Of a DNA stretch of 64,000 bases, positions 9,082 through 18,865 are shown in pieces; within the stretch, counting starts at the first letter, position 1; each line of letters opens with the position of its first letter. Made by a program: the position numbers and the translations under genes. Below the pieces are notes generated by a model. It saw only the letters and a list, made by a program, of their open reading frames with translations, searched no databases and was not told the DNA's origin. This stretch comes from Mycobacterium sp. Root265. Its GTDB lineage: Bacteria > Actinomycetota > Actinomycetes > Mycobacteriales > Mycobacteriaceae. The stretch spans positions 5,972 to 69,971 of the forward strand of contig NZ_LMJA01000028.1 in the NCBI RefSeq assembly GCF_001428895.1, in the 5' to 3' direction.

Positions 9082-10809
9082 TCAGCCGTAGGTGAACGAA
9101 TACGCCTGCAGGCCCTTGCTCAACGACACCTCAAGGGTGCCCGCGCCGTCGGTGTCGTCGGCGACGATCTGGCGCATGTTGGGCGGGCCGCTGACGGCCA
9201 GTTCGGTGCTGACGCCGTCGCGGGTGATGCGCACGGTGCCGGTGCCGCCGACCACGAGATAGACGTTGCGTGCGTGGTAGTTCAGCGTGATCGCGGCGCC
9301 GTCGGACTGCGCGGTGACACCCTGGTAGTCCAGCGCCCATGGCCCGCGCAGCGCGAAGCGGTCCTCGGCCAACTGGGCAGGGAAGTCGAAGGTGTGGGTG
9401 CCCTCGTCGTAGACGCCGGTCCCGCCGTAGTTCACCACCTTGCCGACACTGAAATACGTCTCCGGGGTGGTGGGTGCGGTCGGGGTGGTGTCGGAGCGCT
9501 CGGTGGCGGCGGGCAGCGTGCGGTCATCTCCATCCGAAAGGAGTTGGCGGATCAGCTTTTCGGTGTTGGCGTAGTCACCTTCGCCGAACTTGATGTGCCG
9601 CACGACGCCCTGTTTGTCGATGAGGTAGTGCGCAGGCCAGTATCGGTTGCGGTAGTTGGTCCACGTCGAGAACGCGTTGTCCATCGCGACCGGATAGGTG
9701 ATGCCGAGGTCCTCGGCGCCGCTGACGACGTTGGCCTGCTCCTTCTCGAAGGCGTACTCGGGGGTGTGCACGCCGATCACCTCGAAACCGCGCTCCCGGT
9801 AGGCGTCATACCAGTCGACCAGATGCGGTGTCGCGCGCTGGCAGTTGATGCACGAGTACGCCCAGAAGTCGATCAGCACGACCTTGCCGCGCAAGGACTT
9901 CAGGTCGACCGGCGCACCGCCGGGGGTGTTGAGCCACGTGGTGATGCCCTTGATATCCGGTGCGGTGCCGCAGCTTTCCAGCTCGGGGGCACCGTTGGTG
10001 CAGTTCGAGAGCTCGGCGTTCTGGTCGTTGACCAGGCCGCCGAGGTTGAGCTTCTCGCGCAACTGGTCCTCACCGCCCACCTGCTCCTGCAGGGCGCCGG
10101 TGTAGTCGGGGATCGCGCGCTGCAGCACGGCGGGCAGATTGAACACCAGCGCGACGGCCAGCAGGATGGTGACGATGCCTGCCACGACGCGGATTTCGCG
10201 CTGCCGACGGCGGAACGCGGCGACCCGTTCGGTCACCCGCCGGCCGGCCAGTGCGAAGAACAGCAAGGGCAGTGCGGCACCGACCGCGAAGGCGAGGGTG
10301 AGGGCGATGATGTCGGCGCCGATGGTGCCGGTGGCACCGGCGACGACGATCGCGGCCAGCACCGGACCCGCACACGGCACGTACAGCACACCCAATGTCA
10401 GCCCGAGGACGAAACCACTGCTACCGGAACCGAACTGCTTCTGCGGCAACCGGGCAAACGGCTTCTCCAGCAGGGCTTCGAACTGCGGGAAGATCAGCCC
10501 CAGGCCGATCGCCACCAGTGCGATCAGGGCCACCCAGCGGATGGTGTCCTGGGGCAGGTGCAGCAGCGACAACAGGGCCGACCCGGCCAGGGTGACCAGA
10601 CTGAAGCTCAGCACCAGGCCCGCGATCACGAGATAGGGCCGCAGTCTCGACGACAACGCCGGCGCGGTGGCCACCGCGCCCGACCCTGCGGCTGCGGTGG
10701 TCCCGGCCGGGGTGCCGGAGAAGAAGATCACCGGCAGCACCGGCAGGATGCACGGCGAGATCCCGGTGATGAGACCGCCGAGAAAGCCGATCGCGATCAG
10801 AGTCGTCAT
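9082..10809 (-). CDS. dipZ: DipZ: CcdA-type membrane protein with thioredoxin-like domain
   Basis: A 575-residue fusion predicted to carry reducing power across the membrane to an extracytoplasmic thioredoxin-like domain. The N-terminal half has six to seven membrane helices with the two CcdA cysteines Cys20 (GISPCILP) and Cys146 (YVPCAGP). The middle is a thioredoxin/AhpC-like domain with CINC at 320-323. The C-terminal region of about 120 residues is beta-rich, as in mycobacterial DipZ. It lies downstream of mpt70, with its own SigK-like promoter at 10817-10843. No Shine-Dalgarno is seen before the ATG, consistent with a leaderless transcript. Confidence 0.93.
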   Translation of the reverse strand: MTTLIAIGFLGGLITGISPCILPVLPVIFFSGTPAGTTAAAGSGAVATAPALSSRLRPYLVIAGLVLSFSLVTLAGSALLSLLHLPQDTIRWVALIALVAIGLGLIFPQFEALLEKPFARLPQKQFGSGSSGFVLGLTLGVLYVPCAGPVLAAIVVAGATGTIGADIIALTLAFAVGAALPLLFFALAGRRVTERVAAFRRRQREIRVVAGIVTILLAVALVFNLPAVLQRAIPDYTGALQEQVGGEDQLREKLNLGGLVNDQNAELSNCTNGAPELESCGTAPDIKGITTWLNTPGGAPVDLKSLRGKVVLIDFWAYSCINCQRATPHLVDWYDAYRERGFEVIGVHTPEYAFEKEQANVVSGAEDLGITYPVAMDNAFSTWTNYRNRYWPAHYLIDKQGVVRHIKFGEGDYANTEKLIRQLLSDGDDRTLPAATERSDTTPTAPTTPETYFSVGKVVNYGGTGVYDEGTHTFDFPAQLAEDRFALRGPWALDYQGVTAQSDGAAITLNYHARNVYLVVGGTGTVRITRDGVSTELAVSGPPNMRQIVADDTDGAGTLEVSLSKGLQAYSFTYG

Positions 10810-10816
10810 ATGAGTT

Positions 10817-10843
10817 ATTCGTCACCACAACACTTTTGGATGG
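10817..10843 (-). promoter_or_regulatory. SigK-like promoter of dipZ
   Basis: On the minus strand CCATCC (10843-10838) is followed by a 15-nt spacer and ACGAAT (10822-10817). This has an exact -35 and a 5/6 -10 match to the CCATCC/CCGAAT motifs I recall for M. tuberculosis SigK, with the same spacer as the mpt83 promoter. A start site about 7 bases downstream would coincide with the ATG at 10809. Confidence 0.6.
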
Positions 10844-10854
10844 CCACGTACCGA

Positions 10855-10886
10855 ATCAGCCCGGCCGTGGGAACGGCCGGGCTGAT
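10855..10886 (-). terminator. Stem-loop terminator after mpt70
   Basis: Perfect 14-bp GC-rich inverted repeat (10855-10868 and 10873-10886) with a GGGA loop, 15 bases beyond the mpt70 stop. There is no T-run, as in many mycobacterial terminators. It sits just upstream of the dipZ promoter and would insulate or attenuate read-through. Confidence 0.7.
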
Positions 10887-10901
10887 ATCGGTGAGTGTGG
10901 A

Positions 10902-11507
10902 TCACATCGGGGGCATCAGCACCGTGTCGACGAGGTAGACGGTCGCGTTGGCGGTCTGCACGCCACCGCACGCCACGGAGGCGTCGTTGACCTTGAGGTC
11001 GGCGGGCATCATTCCCATGGCCGCGTTGGTGACGGTCACATCGGCGCCCTGCATGGTCTTGTGCACGCCGACGACCTGCTCGGGGCTGGCCTGACCTTCG
11101 ACCACGTGATAGGTCAGGATGCTGGTCAGCAGCGCCGAATCGGTCTTGAGCTTGTCGATGGTGGCCGGATCGATCTTCGCGAACGCCTCATCGGTGGGCG
11201 CGAACACCGTCAGCGACGGCGCGCTGTTGAGCGTGTCGACCAGGTTGACGTTCGGGTTCAGCTGACCGGAAAGGGCCTGCGTCAGGGTCTTGAGCATCGG
11301 GTTGTTGGACGCCGCGACGGCGACCGGATCCATGGCCATGCCGGTCACCGAGGCCGGGCCCTCCGGGTTCTGCGCAGCGTAAGCGGCACAGCCGGGGCCG
11401 ACGAGTTCGGCGTTCGCCACACCGGTGGAGGCGAACAGCAGGCCGGAGGCCGCTGCCGCGGCACATGCGACGCCGGCGATCTTCTGGGTGTTCATCGAGA
11501 AATTCAT
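10902..11507 (-). CDS. mpt70: MPT70-like secreted fasciclin-domain protein
   Basis: A 201-residue protein with a Sec signal peptide ending ANA (about residue 32) and one fasciclin/FAS1 domain. Landmarks are [33 protein letters not shown] and the C-terminal [13 protein letters not shown]. There is no lipobox, so it is the soluble secreted paralogue. The ATG at 11507 has an AAGGAT ribosome-binding site; a second in-frame ATG is at 11495. Over its middle it is nearly identical to the upstream lipoprotein paralogue. It is probably cotranscribed from the mpt83 promoter, since no SigK-like motif was found directly upstream. Confidence 0.9.
   Translation of the reverse strand: MNFSMNTQKIAGVACAAAAASGLLFASTGVANAELVGPGCAAYAAQNPEGPASVTGMAMDPVAVAASNNPMLKTLTQALSGQLNPNVNLVDTLNSAPSLTVFAPTDEAFAKIDPATIDKLKTDSALLTSILTYHVVEGQASPEQVVGVHKTMQGADVTVTNAAMGMMPADLKVNDASVACGGVQTANATVYLVDTVLMPPM
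11226..11306. repeat. Intragenic duplication copy 1 (mpt70)
   Basis: Part of a direct repeat shared with mpt83 at a constant offset of 715 bp. The blocks 11226-11249 (24 bp) and 11266-11306 (41 bp) are identical to 11941-11964 and 11981-12021. It encodes the [19 protein letters not shown]-type segment of the fasciclin domain. Confidence 0.9.
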
Positions 11508-11565
11508 CGAGTTGATCCTTCGTGTGATCGTCTTGGCTTCTGGTTGGTGGGAACGGTTCCGATGG

Positions 11566-11603
11566 GGCGAGGCAGCCAGGTCGGGGGAAAAGGCTGCCTC
11601 GCC
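11566..11603 (-). other. Stem-loop between mpt83 and mpt70
   Basis: Perfect 12-bp inverted repeat (11566-11577 and 11592-11603) with a 14-nt loop, in the 124-bp gap between the two fasciclin genes. There is no T-run. It could be an attenuator, a processing site or a tail-less terminator that sets the ratio of the two products. Confidence 0.6.
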
Positions 11604-11631
11604 GGCTCATCGGTCACCCGGGCAGCGCGGC

Positions 11632-12312
11632 TCAGGCTGCCGGGGGCATCAACACCGTGTCGATCATGTAGACGGTGGCGTTGGCGGTCTTCACGCCACC
11701 GCACACCAGGCCGGCGTCGCCGACCTTGAGGTCGTCACCGGCACCGGTGACGGTGACGGTCTCGCCCTGCACGGTCTTGTGGTCACCGGCGACCTGTTCG
11801 GGGCTCGCCTGGCCCGGCACCACGTGGTAGGTGAGGATCGACGTCAGCAGGTCCGAGTCGGTCTTCAGGGTCTCCAGCGTGGCGGGGTCGATCTTGGCGA
11901 ACGCATCGTCGGTCGGGGCGAAGACGGTGAACTCGCCGCCGTTGAGCGTGTCGACCAGGTTGACATTGGGGTTCAGCTGGCCGGAAAGGGCCTGCGTCAG
12001 GGTCTTGAGCATCGGGTTGTTCGACGCGGCGACGGTGACCGGATCTGCGGCCATGCCCGTGACCGAACCGGGGCCGGTCGGCACCTGCTCGGCGTAGGCG
12101 GCGCATCCGGTGCCGATCAACGCACCGGCGGGCGCGGCTGCGGCGGAGCTTGTGGTCTCCGGCGCCATCGACGACGTCATGGAGGAGACCGACGAGCTGG
12201 CCTCACTGGCACTGCTTTCGGTGGACGAACTTCCGCCCGAACACGCGGACAACCCGAGAGCTGCCACCGCGGCAACTCCGGCGATGGCGATCCGATGGGG
12301 TGTGAGAGTCAT
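11632..12312 (-). CDS. mpt83: MPT83-like fasciclin-domain lipoprotein
   Basis: A 226-residue surface lipoprotein. The ATG at 12312 (MTLTPHR) gives a signal sequence ending in the lipobox LSAC with Cys24; an upstream in-frame extension is not credible. A Ser/Thr-rich linker (about residues 25-65) precedes one FAS1 domain with [14 protein letters not shown] and LTYHVVPG, and the end is VLMPPAA. An AAGGAAG ribosome-binding site precedes the ATG. It is first in the minus-strand mpt83-mpt70-dipZ block, and a consensus SigK-like promoter lies about 60 bp upstream. Confidence 0.92.
   Translation of the reverse strand: MTLTPHRIAIAGVAAVAALGLSACSGGSSSTESSASEASSSVSSMTSSMAPETTSSAAAAPAGALIGTGCAAYAEQVPTGPGSVTGMAADPVTVAASNNPMLKTLTQALSGQLNPNVNLVDTLNGGEFTVFAPTDDAFAKIDPATLETLKTDSDLLTSILTYHVVPGQASPEQVAGDHKTVQGETVTVTGAGDDLKVGDAGLVCGGVKTANATVYMIDTVLMPPAA
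11941..12021. repeat. Intragenic duplication copy 2 (mpt83)
   Basis: Partner of the 11226-11306 copy: 24-bp and 41-bp identical blocks at a constant 715-bp offset without indels. This indicates a tandem gene duplication that has been kept alike, or recently converted, in this segment. Confidence 0.9.
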
Positions 12313-12374
12313 AGGGCTCAACTTCCTTGTTGGCGGGCCGGCCGGTGCCGGGCCCGTGTCGCCGTACATCAGTC

Positions 12375-12401
12375 ATTCGGCGCACCGGGGCGTCCGGATG
12401 G
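12375..12401 (-). promoter_or_regulatory. SigK-like promoter of mpt83
   Basis: On the minus strand, exact CCATCC (12401-12396), 15-nt spacer, exact CCGAAT (12380-12375). These are the -35/-10 motifs I recall for the extracytoplasmic sigma factor SigK, which drives mpt70 and mpt83 in M. tuberculosis. The predicted 5' UTR is about 55 nt, ending at the Shine-Dalgarno sequence of mpt83. It lies in the 121-bp divergent gap with dxr. Confidence 0.75.
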
Positions 12402-12433
12402 GTCGGACTTCACATCAGGGGCACAATGAACCG

Positions 12434-13603
12434 GTGACTTCTTCCACCGCACGCTGTCGCGTCCTGATCCTGGGCAGCACGGGATCCATCGGTACCCAGG
12501 CGCTCGAGGTCATCGCCGCCAACCCGGACCGCTTCGAACTCGTCGGGCTGGCCGCCGGCGGTGCCAACCCCGAGGTGCTCGCCGCGCAGCGCGCGCAGAC
12601 CGGGGTGACCAACATCGCCGTCGCCGATCCGCGGGCCGCCGATCAGCTCGGCGACGTGCCGTATGTCGGGGAGCAGGCGGCCACCCGGATCGTCGAGGAG
12701 ACCGAGGCCGACGTGGTGCTCAACGCACTGGTCGGCGCGCTCGGGCTCAAACCGACGCTGGCCGCGCTGCACAGCGGAGCCCGGCTGGCGCTGGCGAACA
12801 AGGAGTCACTGGTCGCGGGCGGGCCGCTGGTGCTCAAGGCCGCCGCGCCCGGTCAGATCGTGCCGGTGGATTCCGAGCATTCCGCGCTGGCGCAATGTCT
12901 GCGATCGGGGGGCGCCGATGAGGTGGACCGGCTGGTGCTGACCGCCTCGGGCGGGCCGTTCCGGGGCTGGGCCGCCGCGGACCTGGAGGCCGTCACCCCC
13001 GAACAGGCCGGCGCGCATCCGACCTGGTCGATGGGCCCGATGAACACCTTGAACTCGGCGTCGATGGTGAACAAGGGCCTGGAGCTCATCGAGACGCACC
13101 TGCTGTTCGGGATCGACTACGACCGCATCGACGTGGTGGTGCACCCGCAGTCCATCGTGCATTCCATGGTGACCTTCACCGACGGTTCGACCATCGCCCA
13201 GGCCAGCCCGCCCGATATGCGGCTGCCCATCGCGCTGGCGCTGGGCTGGCCGGAGCGGGTGCCCGGCGCCGCCACGGCGTGTGACTGGACGACCGCGTCG
13301 ACCTGGACGTTCGAGCCGCTGGACGATGCGGTGTTCCCGGCGGTGAACCTGGCCCGGGAGGCCGGGCGGCGGGGTGGGAGCCTGACCGCCGTCTACAACG
13401 CCGCCAACGAGGAGGCCGCCGAGGCGTTCCTGTCGGGGCGCCTCAAATTCCCCGCGATCGTGCGGACCGTGGCCGATGTGCTGCACGCCGCAGATCAGTG
13501 GGCGGCCGAACCCGCTACCGTGGAAGAGATACTTGATGCGCAGGACTGGGCCCGCGACCGGGCCCGGAGTGCGGTAAACCGGGAGGTAGTAGCAAGCCGA
13601 TGA
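12434..13603 (+). CDS. dxr: 1-deoxy-D-xylulose-5-phosphate reductoisomerase
   Basis: Second enzyme of the MEP isoprenoid pathway, converting DXP to MEP with NADPH. 389 residues from the GTG at 12434. The cofactor motif [11 protein letters not shown] is at about residue 12; LANKESLV and PVDSEHSA (metal and substrate binding) follow, then [16 protein letters not shown] and [11 protein letters not shown] in order. It overlaps rip1 by 4 bases (ATGA). ispG, a later enzyme of the same pathway, is two genes downstream. Confidence 0.97.
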   Translation: MTSSTARCRVLILGSTGSIGTQALEVIAANPDRFELVGLAAGGANPEVLAAQRAQTGVTNIAVADPRAADQLGDVPYVGEQAATRIVEETEADVVLNALVGALGLKPTLAALHSGARLALANKESLVAGGPLVLKAAAPGQIVPVDSEHSALAQCLRSGGADEVDRLVLTASGGPFRGWAAADLEAVTPEQAGAHPTWSMGPMNTLNSASMVNKGLELIETHLLFGIDYDRIDVVVHPQSIVHSMVTFTDGSTIAQASPPDMRLPIALALGWPERVPGAATACDWTTASTWTFEPLDDAVFPAVNLAREAGRRGGSLTAVYNAANEEAAEAFLSGRLKFPAIVRTVADVLHAADQWAAEPATVEEILDAQDWARDRARSAVNREVVASR

Positions 13604-14835
13604 TGTTCGCGTTCGGCATCGTGGCGTTCGCGCTGGCCATCCTGGTGTCGGTGGCTCTGCACGAATGCGGCCACATGTGGGTGGCCAGGGCCACCGGAAT
13701 GAAGGTGCGCCGCTACTTCGTGGGCTTCGGGCCCACGTTGTGGTCGACGCACCGGCCCAACAGGCTCGGCAGCACCGAGTACGGCGTGAAGGCAGTGCCG
13801 CTGGGCGGCTTCTGCGATATCGCGGGCATGACCTCGGTGGAGGAGATGGCCCCCGAGGACCGCCCGCACGCGATGTACAAGCAGAAGGTGTGGAAGCGCG
13901 TCGCGGTGCTGTTCGCCGGACCGGCGATGAACTTCATCATCGGGCTGGTCCTCATCTACTCCATCGCCATCATCTGGGGCCTGCCCAACCTGCATCCGCC
14001 GACCACCGCGATCGTCGGTGAAACCGCTTGTGTGGCACCGCAGGTCGCCAAGGGCGGGGAAGATCCCTACGGTCCCTGCCCGCAGCCGGGACCGGGGCCT
14101 GCCGCGCTGGCCGGCATCCAAGGCGGTGACACCATCGTCAAGGTCGGTGACACCGATGTGGCGACGTTCGCCGATATGGCGGCCGCCATCCGTCAGCTCG
14201 ACGGCCCCGTACAGGTGGTCTATGAACGCGACGGGCAGCGCCTGTATACCGTCGTCGACGTCGCGCAGACCCAGCGCTTCACCTCGACCGAGGCCGAGAC
14301 CCCCGACACCGTCGGTGCCATCGGCGTCAGCGCCGCGCTGCCGCCGGGCCCCACGCACTACAACCCGCTGTCGGCGATCCCGGCCACCTTCGCGTTCACC
14401 GGCGACCTCGCCGTCGAACTCGGCAAGGCGCTGGCCAAGATCCCGACCAAGATCGGCGCCCTGGTGGACGCCATCGGCGGCGGCGAACGCGATCCCGAGA
14501 CGCCGATCTCGGTGGTCGGTGCCTCCATCATCGGCGGCGACACCGTCGACCACGGTCTGTGGGTGGCGTTCTGGTTCTTCCTCGCGCAGCTGAACTTCGT
14601 CCTCGGCGCCATCAACCTGATCCCGCTGCTGCCGTTCGACGGCGGTCACATCGCGATCGCCGTCTTCGAGAAGATCCGCAATATGATTCGAGCGGCTCGC
14701 GGCAAAGTCGCCGCGGCGCCGGTCAACTATCTCAAGCTGATGCCCGCCACCTATGTCGTGCTGGTGTTCGTGGTCGGCTACATGCTGTTGACCGTGACTG
14801 CGGACCTGGTCAATCCCATCCGACTCTTCCAGTAG
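13600..14835 (+). CDS. rip1: Site-2 intramembrane metalloprotease Rip1 (RseP family)
   Basis: Zinc protease of 411 residues that cleaves membrane anti-sigma factors and other substrates within the bilayer. The active-site HECGH (His21, Glu22, His25) is in the first helix. One PDZ-like domain occupies about residues 150-215, and the third ligand motif LLPFDGGH is near 340-350 in the third membrane region. Length and residue numbers agree with Rip1. In M. tuberculosis Rip1 cleaves several anti-sigma factors, reportedly including RskA, the SigK antagonist. That would link it to the SigK-like promoters nearby. Confidence 0.95.
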   Translation: MMFAFGIVAFALAILVSVALHECGHMWVARATGMKVRRYFVGFGPTLWSTHRPNRLGSTEYGVKAVPLGGFCDIAGMTSVEEMAPEDRPHAMYKQKVWKRVAVLFAGPAMNFIIGLVLIYSIAIIWGLPNLHPPTTAIVGETACVAPQVAKGGEDPYGPCPQPGPGPAALAGIQGGDTIVKVGDTDVATFADMAAAIRQLDGPVQVVYERDGQRLYTVVDVAQTQRFTSTEAETPDTVGAIGVSAALPPGPTHYNPLSAIPATFAFTGDLAVELGKALAKIPTKIGALVDAIGGGERDPETPISVVGASIIGGDTVDHGLWVAFWFFLAQLNFVLGAINLIPLLPFDGGHIAIAVFEKIRNMIRAARGKVAAAPVNYLKLMPATYVVLVFVVGYMLLTVTADLVNPIRLFQ

Positions 14836-14864
14836 CTCTGCACAGCCAGTAGGAGACGATCCAT

Positions 14865-16022
14865 ATGACGTCCATCGGTCTGGGCATGCCAGCCCCGCCA
14901 CCGCCCACGCTGGCCCCGCGCCGCAAGACCCGTCAGCTGATGGTCAAGGATGTCGGCGTCGGCAGCGAGTACCCGATCGCGGTGCAGTCGATGTGCACCA
15001 CCAAGACGCACGACATCAACGCGACGCTGCAGCAGATCGCGGAACTGACCGCATCGGGCTGCGACATCGTCCGCGTCGCGTGCCCCCGGCAGGAGGATGC
15101 CGACGCGCTGCCGGCGATCGCGAAGAAGGCCAACATCCCGGTCATCGCCGACATCCATTTCCAGCCCAAATACATCTTCGCCGCCATCGACGCGGGCTGC
15201 GCCGCGGTCCGGGTGAACCCGGGCAACATCAAGGAGTTCGACGGCCGGGTCAAGGAGGTCGCGAAAGCGGCTGCGGCAGCCAATATCCCGATCCGTATCG
15301 GGGTGAACGCCGGTTCGCTCGATCCCCGGCTGATGAAGAAGTACGGCAAGGCCACCCCGGAGGCGCTGGTCGAGTCGGCGCTGTGGGAGGCCTCGCTGTT
15401 CGAGGAGCACGGCTTCGGCGACATCAAGATCAGCGTCAAGCACAACGACCCCGTCATCATGGTGGCCGCCTACGAGCAGCTGGCGGAGCGGTGTGACTAC
15501 CCGCTGCACCTCGGCGTCACCGAGGCCGGGCCGGCCTTCCAGGGCACCATCAAGTCCGCGGTGGCCTTCGGTGCGCTGCTGTCCAAGGGCATCGGCGACA
15601 CCATCCGGGTGTCGCTGTCCGCGCCGCCGATCGAGGAGATCAAGGTCGGCAACCAGATCCTGGAGTCGCTGAACCTGCGTCCCCGCGGGCTGGAGATCGT
15701 GTCCTGCCCGTCGTGTGGGCGGGCCCAGGTGGACGTGTACAAGCTGGCCAACGAGGTGTCGGCGGGCCTGGAGGGCATGGAGATCCCGTTGCGTGTCGCG
15801 GTGATGGGCTGCGTGGTCAACGGACCCGGAGAGGCGCGCGAGGCCGATCTCGGGGTGGCCTCGGGTAACGGCAAGGGCCAGATCTTCGTCAAGGGCGAAG
15901 TGATCAAGACGGTGCCGGAGGCGATGATCGTCGAGACGCTGATCGAAGAGGCGATGCGGATCGCCGAGGAATCCGACGCGCAGGGAAGTCCCAGCGGCCC
16001 GCCGGTTGTCACCGTAAGCTGA
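14865..16022 (+). CDS. ispG: 4-hydroxy-3-methylbut-2-enyl diphosphate synthase (IspG/GcpE)
   Basis: Iron-sulfur enzyme of the MEP pathway, 385 residues. The N-terminal TIM-barrel has [11 protein letters not shown] and RVNPGNI. The C-terminal 4Fe-4S ligands are the two cysteines of SCPSCGR (about 280-283) and that of [11 protein letters not shown] (about 315). A TAGGAGA ribosome-binding site precedes the ATG. Gene order dxr-rip1-ispG is kept as in M. tuberculosis. Confidence 0.97.
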   Translation: MTSIGLGMPAPPPPTLAPRRKTRQLMVKDVGVGSEYPIAVQSMCTTKTHDINATLQQIAELTASGCDIVRVACPRQEDADALPAIAKKANIPVIADIHFQPKYIFAAIDAGCAAVRVNPGNIKEFDGRVKEVAKAAAAANIPIRIGVNAGSLDPRLMKKYGKATPEALVESALWEASLFEEHGFGDIKISVKHNDPVIMVAAYEQLAERCDYPLHLGVTEAGPAFQGTIKSAVAFGALLSKGIGDTIRVSLSAPPIEEIKVGNQILESLNLRPRGLEIVSCPSCGRAQVDVYKLANEVSAGLEGMEIPLRVAVMGCVVNGPGEAREADLGVASGNGKGQIFVKGEVIKTVPEAMIVETLIEEAMRIAEESDAQGSPSGPPVVTVS

Positions 16023-16078
16023 AGCTCGACCCTGTGAGCGGGGTCACCTGATCCGGCTGGCCAAGAAAGAGTGCTCCA

Positions 16079-16933
16079 ATGTCGGCTCCACCGCTGTCAC
16101 GTGTCACTGACGACCGACAGGTGTCGGTGGTTCGCGACCTGGATGCGGTGCGTGGGGTGCTCGAAGCCGATCCGGTCGCGTCGTGCATGGTGGCCTGCCG
16201 GGTGCTCGACTTCGGTGTCGACCCCAATGCGATCGGTGGCGAGCTGTGGACGCGCCGGAACCCGGCCGAATCCCTGTGCTACGCCGGAGCGAACCTGATT
16301 CCATTGCGCGGCAGTGCCGATGACCTGTCAGCCTTCGCCGACAAGGCGCTCAGTGCGCCGCGCCGATGTTCCTCGCTGGTGGGCCGGGCCGAACTGGTGC
16401 TGCCGCTGTGGCAGCGGCTGGAGCCGGGCTGGGGAACCGCCCGCGATGTGCGGGCCGATCAGCCACTGATGGCGCTGAACGGGCCTTCGCACTGCGAGGC
16501 CGACCCGGCCGTGCGGCCGGTCCGGATGGAGGAGTTGGACGCCTATCTGGTCGCGGCCATCGAGATGTTCATCGGTGAGGTGGGCATCGACCCGCGTCTC
16601 GGTGACGGCGGCCGCAGCTACCGGCGCCGGGTGGCCGGGCTGATCGCGGCGGGCCGGGCCTGGGCGCGCTTCGAGCGCGGCGAGGTCGTCTTCAAGGCCG
16701 AGATCGGTTCGCAGTCCCCGACGGTCGGCCAGATCCAGGGCGTCTGGGTGCACCCGCGGTGGCGGGGCCGCGGCCTCGGAGCGGCCGGCACCGCCACGGT
16801 GTCGGAAGCGGTACTGCGCAGCGGGCGGATCGCCAGCCTGTACGTCAACGGGTTCAACGAGGTCGCCCGGGCCACCTACGCGAAGATCGGCTTCACCGAG
16901 GTCGGCACGTTCGCGACCATCCTGCTCGACTGA
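16079..16933 (+). CDS. GNAT-family acetyltransferase (Rv2867c-like)
   Basis: A 284-residue protein with an N-terminal DUF4081-like region and a C-terminal GNAT domain. The acetyl-CoA loop is in QGVWVHPRWRGRGLGAAGTA (about 222-240). The end reads VNGFNEVARATYAKIGFTEVG, a typical GNAT closing helix and strand. It follows ispG by 56 bp. Substrate unknown; the homologue sits at the same place in M. tuberculosis. Confidence 0.85.
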   Translation: MSAPPLSRVTDDRQVSVVRDLDAVRGVLEADPVASCMVACRVLDFGVDPNAIGGELWTRRNPAESLCYAGANLIPLRGSADDLSAFADKALSAPRRCSSLVGRAELVLPLWQRLEPGWGTARDVRADQPLMALNGPSHCEADPAVRPVRMEELDAYLVAAIEMFIGEVGIDPRLGDGGRSYRRRVAGLIAAGRAWARFERGEVVFKAEIGSQSPTVGQIQGVWVHPRWRGRGLGAAGTATVSEAVLRSGRIASLYVNGFNEVARATYAKIGFTEVGTFATILLD

Positions 16934-17008
16934 GTCTCAAGGCCGTAACGGTTCCGTCTCGGTGCGCCTCCGACGGATGCGGCCGTCACACTCTTAACAT
17001 CAGCCACA

Positions 17009-18853
17009 ATGACATCGCTGGCATCAATAACCTCAACAGCATCACGGGCATCGCGCGTGCTGAGTACGGCCGCGATCCTCGTCGCCGTCGCGACGGTTGC
17101 TTCTCTGACTGCCTGCACCCCCAAACCCGATGGGCCCGAACCGGTTGCCGCGCAGTTCTTCGAGGCACTGGTCACCGGGGACACCGCGGGTGCCGCCCAC
17201 CTGTCCGACAAGCCTGCCGAGGCGCAGTCCGCCCTCAACGAGGCCTGGTCCGGGCTGCAGGCCCGGCGGCTGGACACCCAGATCACCGGCTCCAAGTACG
17301 CCGTCGACACCGGCACCGTGAAGTTCCGCTACACCTGGCACCTGCCCAAGGACCGAACCTGGACCTACGACGGCGAGCTGAACATGGTGCGCAACGAGGG
17401 CCTGTGGCAGGTGCGCTGGAACACCACCGCGCTGCACCCCGGCCTGGGCGCCAACCAGACGCTGGCGCTGCGCGCCGATCCGCCGGGACGGGCCTCGGTC
17501 AACGAGCGCGGCGGCAGCGATGTGCTGGTGCCCGGCTACCTCTACCACTACGCGCTGGACGCCCGCGCCGCCGGCGCCGACCTGATGCCGACCGCCCGCG
17601 CGGTGGCCGATGCGCTGCGCCCGTTCGACCCCGCCATGGACGCCCAGCGCCTCGCCGAGGAGGCCAGCTCGCGCACCACCCCGCTGAGCCTGATCACCCT
17701 GCGCAAGTCCGACTACGACCGGGTGTTCCCGGCCCTCGGCAACCGGCCCGGTGTGGTGATCACCCCGCAACCCGAAATGCTGGCCACCGACGACACTTTC
17801 GCGCCCGCCATCGTGCAGGAGGTCAAGAAGGCGGTCACCGAGGACCTGGTCGGGGAGCCCGGCTGGCGGGTGGTCAGCGTCAACCAGAACGGCGTCGACG
17901 TCGCGGTGCTCAACGAGCAGTCCGGCACCCCGGCGCCCTCGGTGACCATCAGCCTGGACCGTGCCGTGCAGAACGCCGCCCAGGATGCGGTGGACATGGT
18001 CGGCAAGAAGGCGATGATCGTCGCGATCAAACCGTCGACCGGTGAGATCCTGGCCGTCGCGCAGAACTCCGCCGCCGACGTCGACGGGCCGACCGCCACC
18101 ATGGGCCTGTACCCACCGGGCTCGACGTTCAAGATCGTCACCGCCGCCGCGGCGCTGGAACGCGATATGGCCACCCCGAACACCCTGCTGGGCTGCCCGG
18201 GCACCCTCGACATCGGCCACCGCACCGTCACCAACTACAACGCCTTCGATCTCGGTACGGTCCCGCTGTCGCGGGCCTTCGCGAACTCCTGCAACACCAC
18301 CTTCGCCGAACTCGCCAGCACCATGCCGCCGCGCGGACTGACCACCGCGGCCGCCCGGTACGGGCTGGGTCCGGACTTCGTCGTCGACGGGGTGCCCACG
18401 GTGACCGGGTCGGTGCCCCCGACGGTGGATCTGGCCGAGCGCACCGAGGACGGCTTCGGGCAGGGCAAGGTGCTGGCCAGCCCGTTCGGCATGGCCATGG
18501 TCGCGGCGACCGTCGCGGCCGGCAGGACGCCGGTGCCACATCTGATCGAGGGACGCGAGACCGAGGTCAAGGGGGAGACCGGTGAGCCGGTCAGCCCGGA
18601 GATCATGGACGGCCTGCGCCCGATGATGCGGCTGGTGGTGACCAACGGCACCGCCAAGGATCTCAACGGCCTCGGCGATGTCCGCGGCAAGACCGGTGAG
18701 GCTGAATTCAACGGCGGCTCGCACGCCTGGTTCACCGGGTACCGCGGCGACATGGCCTTCGCGGCCCTGATCGTCGGCGGCGGCAGTTCGGAGTACGCGG
18801 TGCGGATGTGCCGCGACATGCTCAACGGATTGCCGCCGGATTATCTGGCCTAA
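17009..18853 (+). CDS. Penicillin-binding lipoprotein (Rv2864c-like PBP2 type)
   Basis: D,D-transpeptidase acting on peptidoglycan outside the membrane, 614 residues. A signal sequence ends near TACTP, a plausible lipoprotein Cys. It is followed by an NTF2-like MecA_N domain (about 45-160), a PBP dimerisation region and a transpeptidase domain. Catalytic motifs are STFK (Ser372, Lys375), SCN and GKTGEAEF. DUF1707 follows after 12 bp. A role in beta-lactam tolerance is possible but not shown. Confidence 0.93.
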   Translation: MTSLASITSTASRASRVLSTAAILVAVATVASLTACTPKPDGPEPVAAQFFEALVTGDTAGAAHLSDKPAEAQSALNEAWSGLQARRLDTQITGSKYAVDTGTVKFRYTWHLPKDRTWTYDGELNMVRNEGLWQVRWNTTALHPGLGANQTLALRADPPGRASVNERGGSDVLVPGYLYHYALDARAAGADLMPTARAVADALRPFDPAMDAQRLAEEASSRTTPLSLITLRKSDYDRVFPALGNRPGVVITPQPEMLATDDTFAPAIVQEVKKAVTEDLVGEPGWRVVSVNQNGVDVAVLNEQSGTPAPSVTISLDRAVQNAAQDAVDMVGKKAMIVAIKPSTGEILAVAQNSAADVDGPTATMGLYPPGSTFKIVTAAAALERDMATPNTLLGCPGTLDIGHRTVTNYNAFDLGTVPLSRAFANSCNTTFAELASTMPPRGLTTAAARYGLGPDFVVDGVPTVTGSVPPTVDLAERTEDGFGQGKVLASPFGMAMVAATVAAGRTPVPHLIEGRETEVKGETGEPVSPEIMDGLRPMMRLVVTNGTAKDLNGLGDVRGKTGEAEFNGGSHAWFTGYRGDMAFAALIVGGGSSEYAVRMCRDMLNGLPPDYLA

Positions 18854-18865
18854 TCTGTCTGTGGG

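Noticed and set aside
8992-10938. 648-codon plus-strand open frame opposite dipZ
   Set aside because: The minus strand has CcdA and thioredoxin motifs; the plus frame has no domain and runs across the dipZ promoter.
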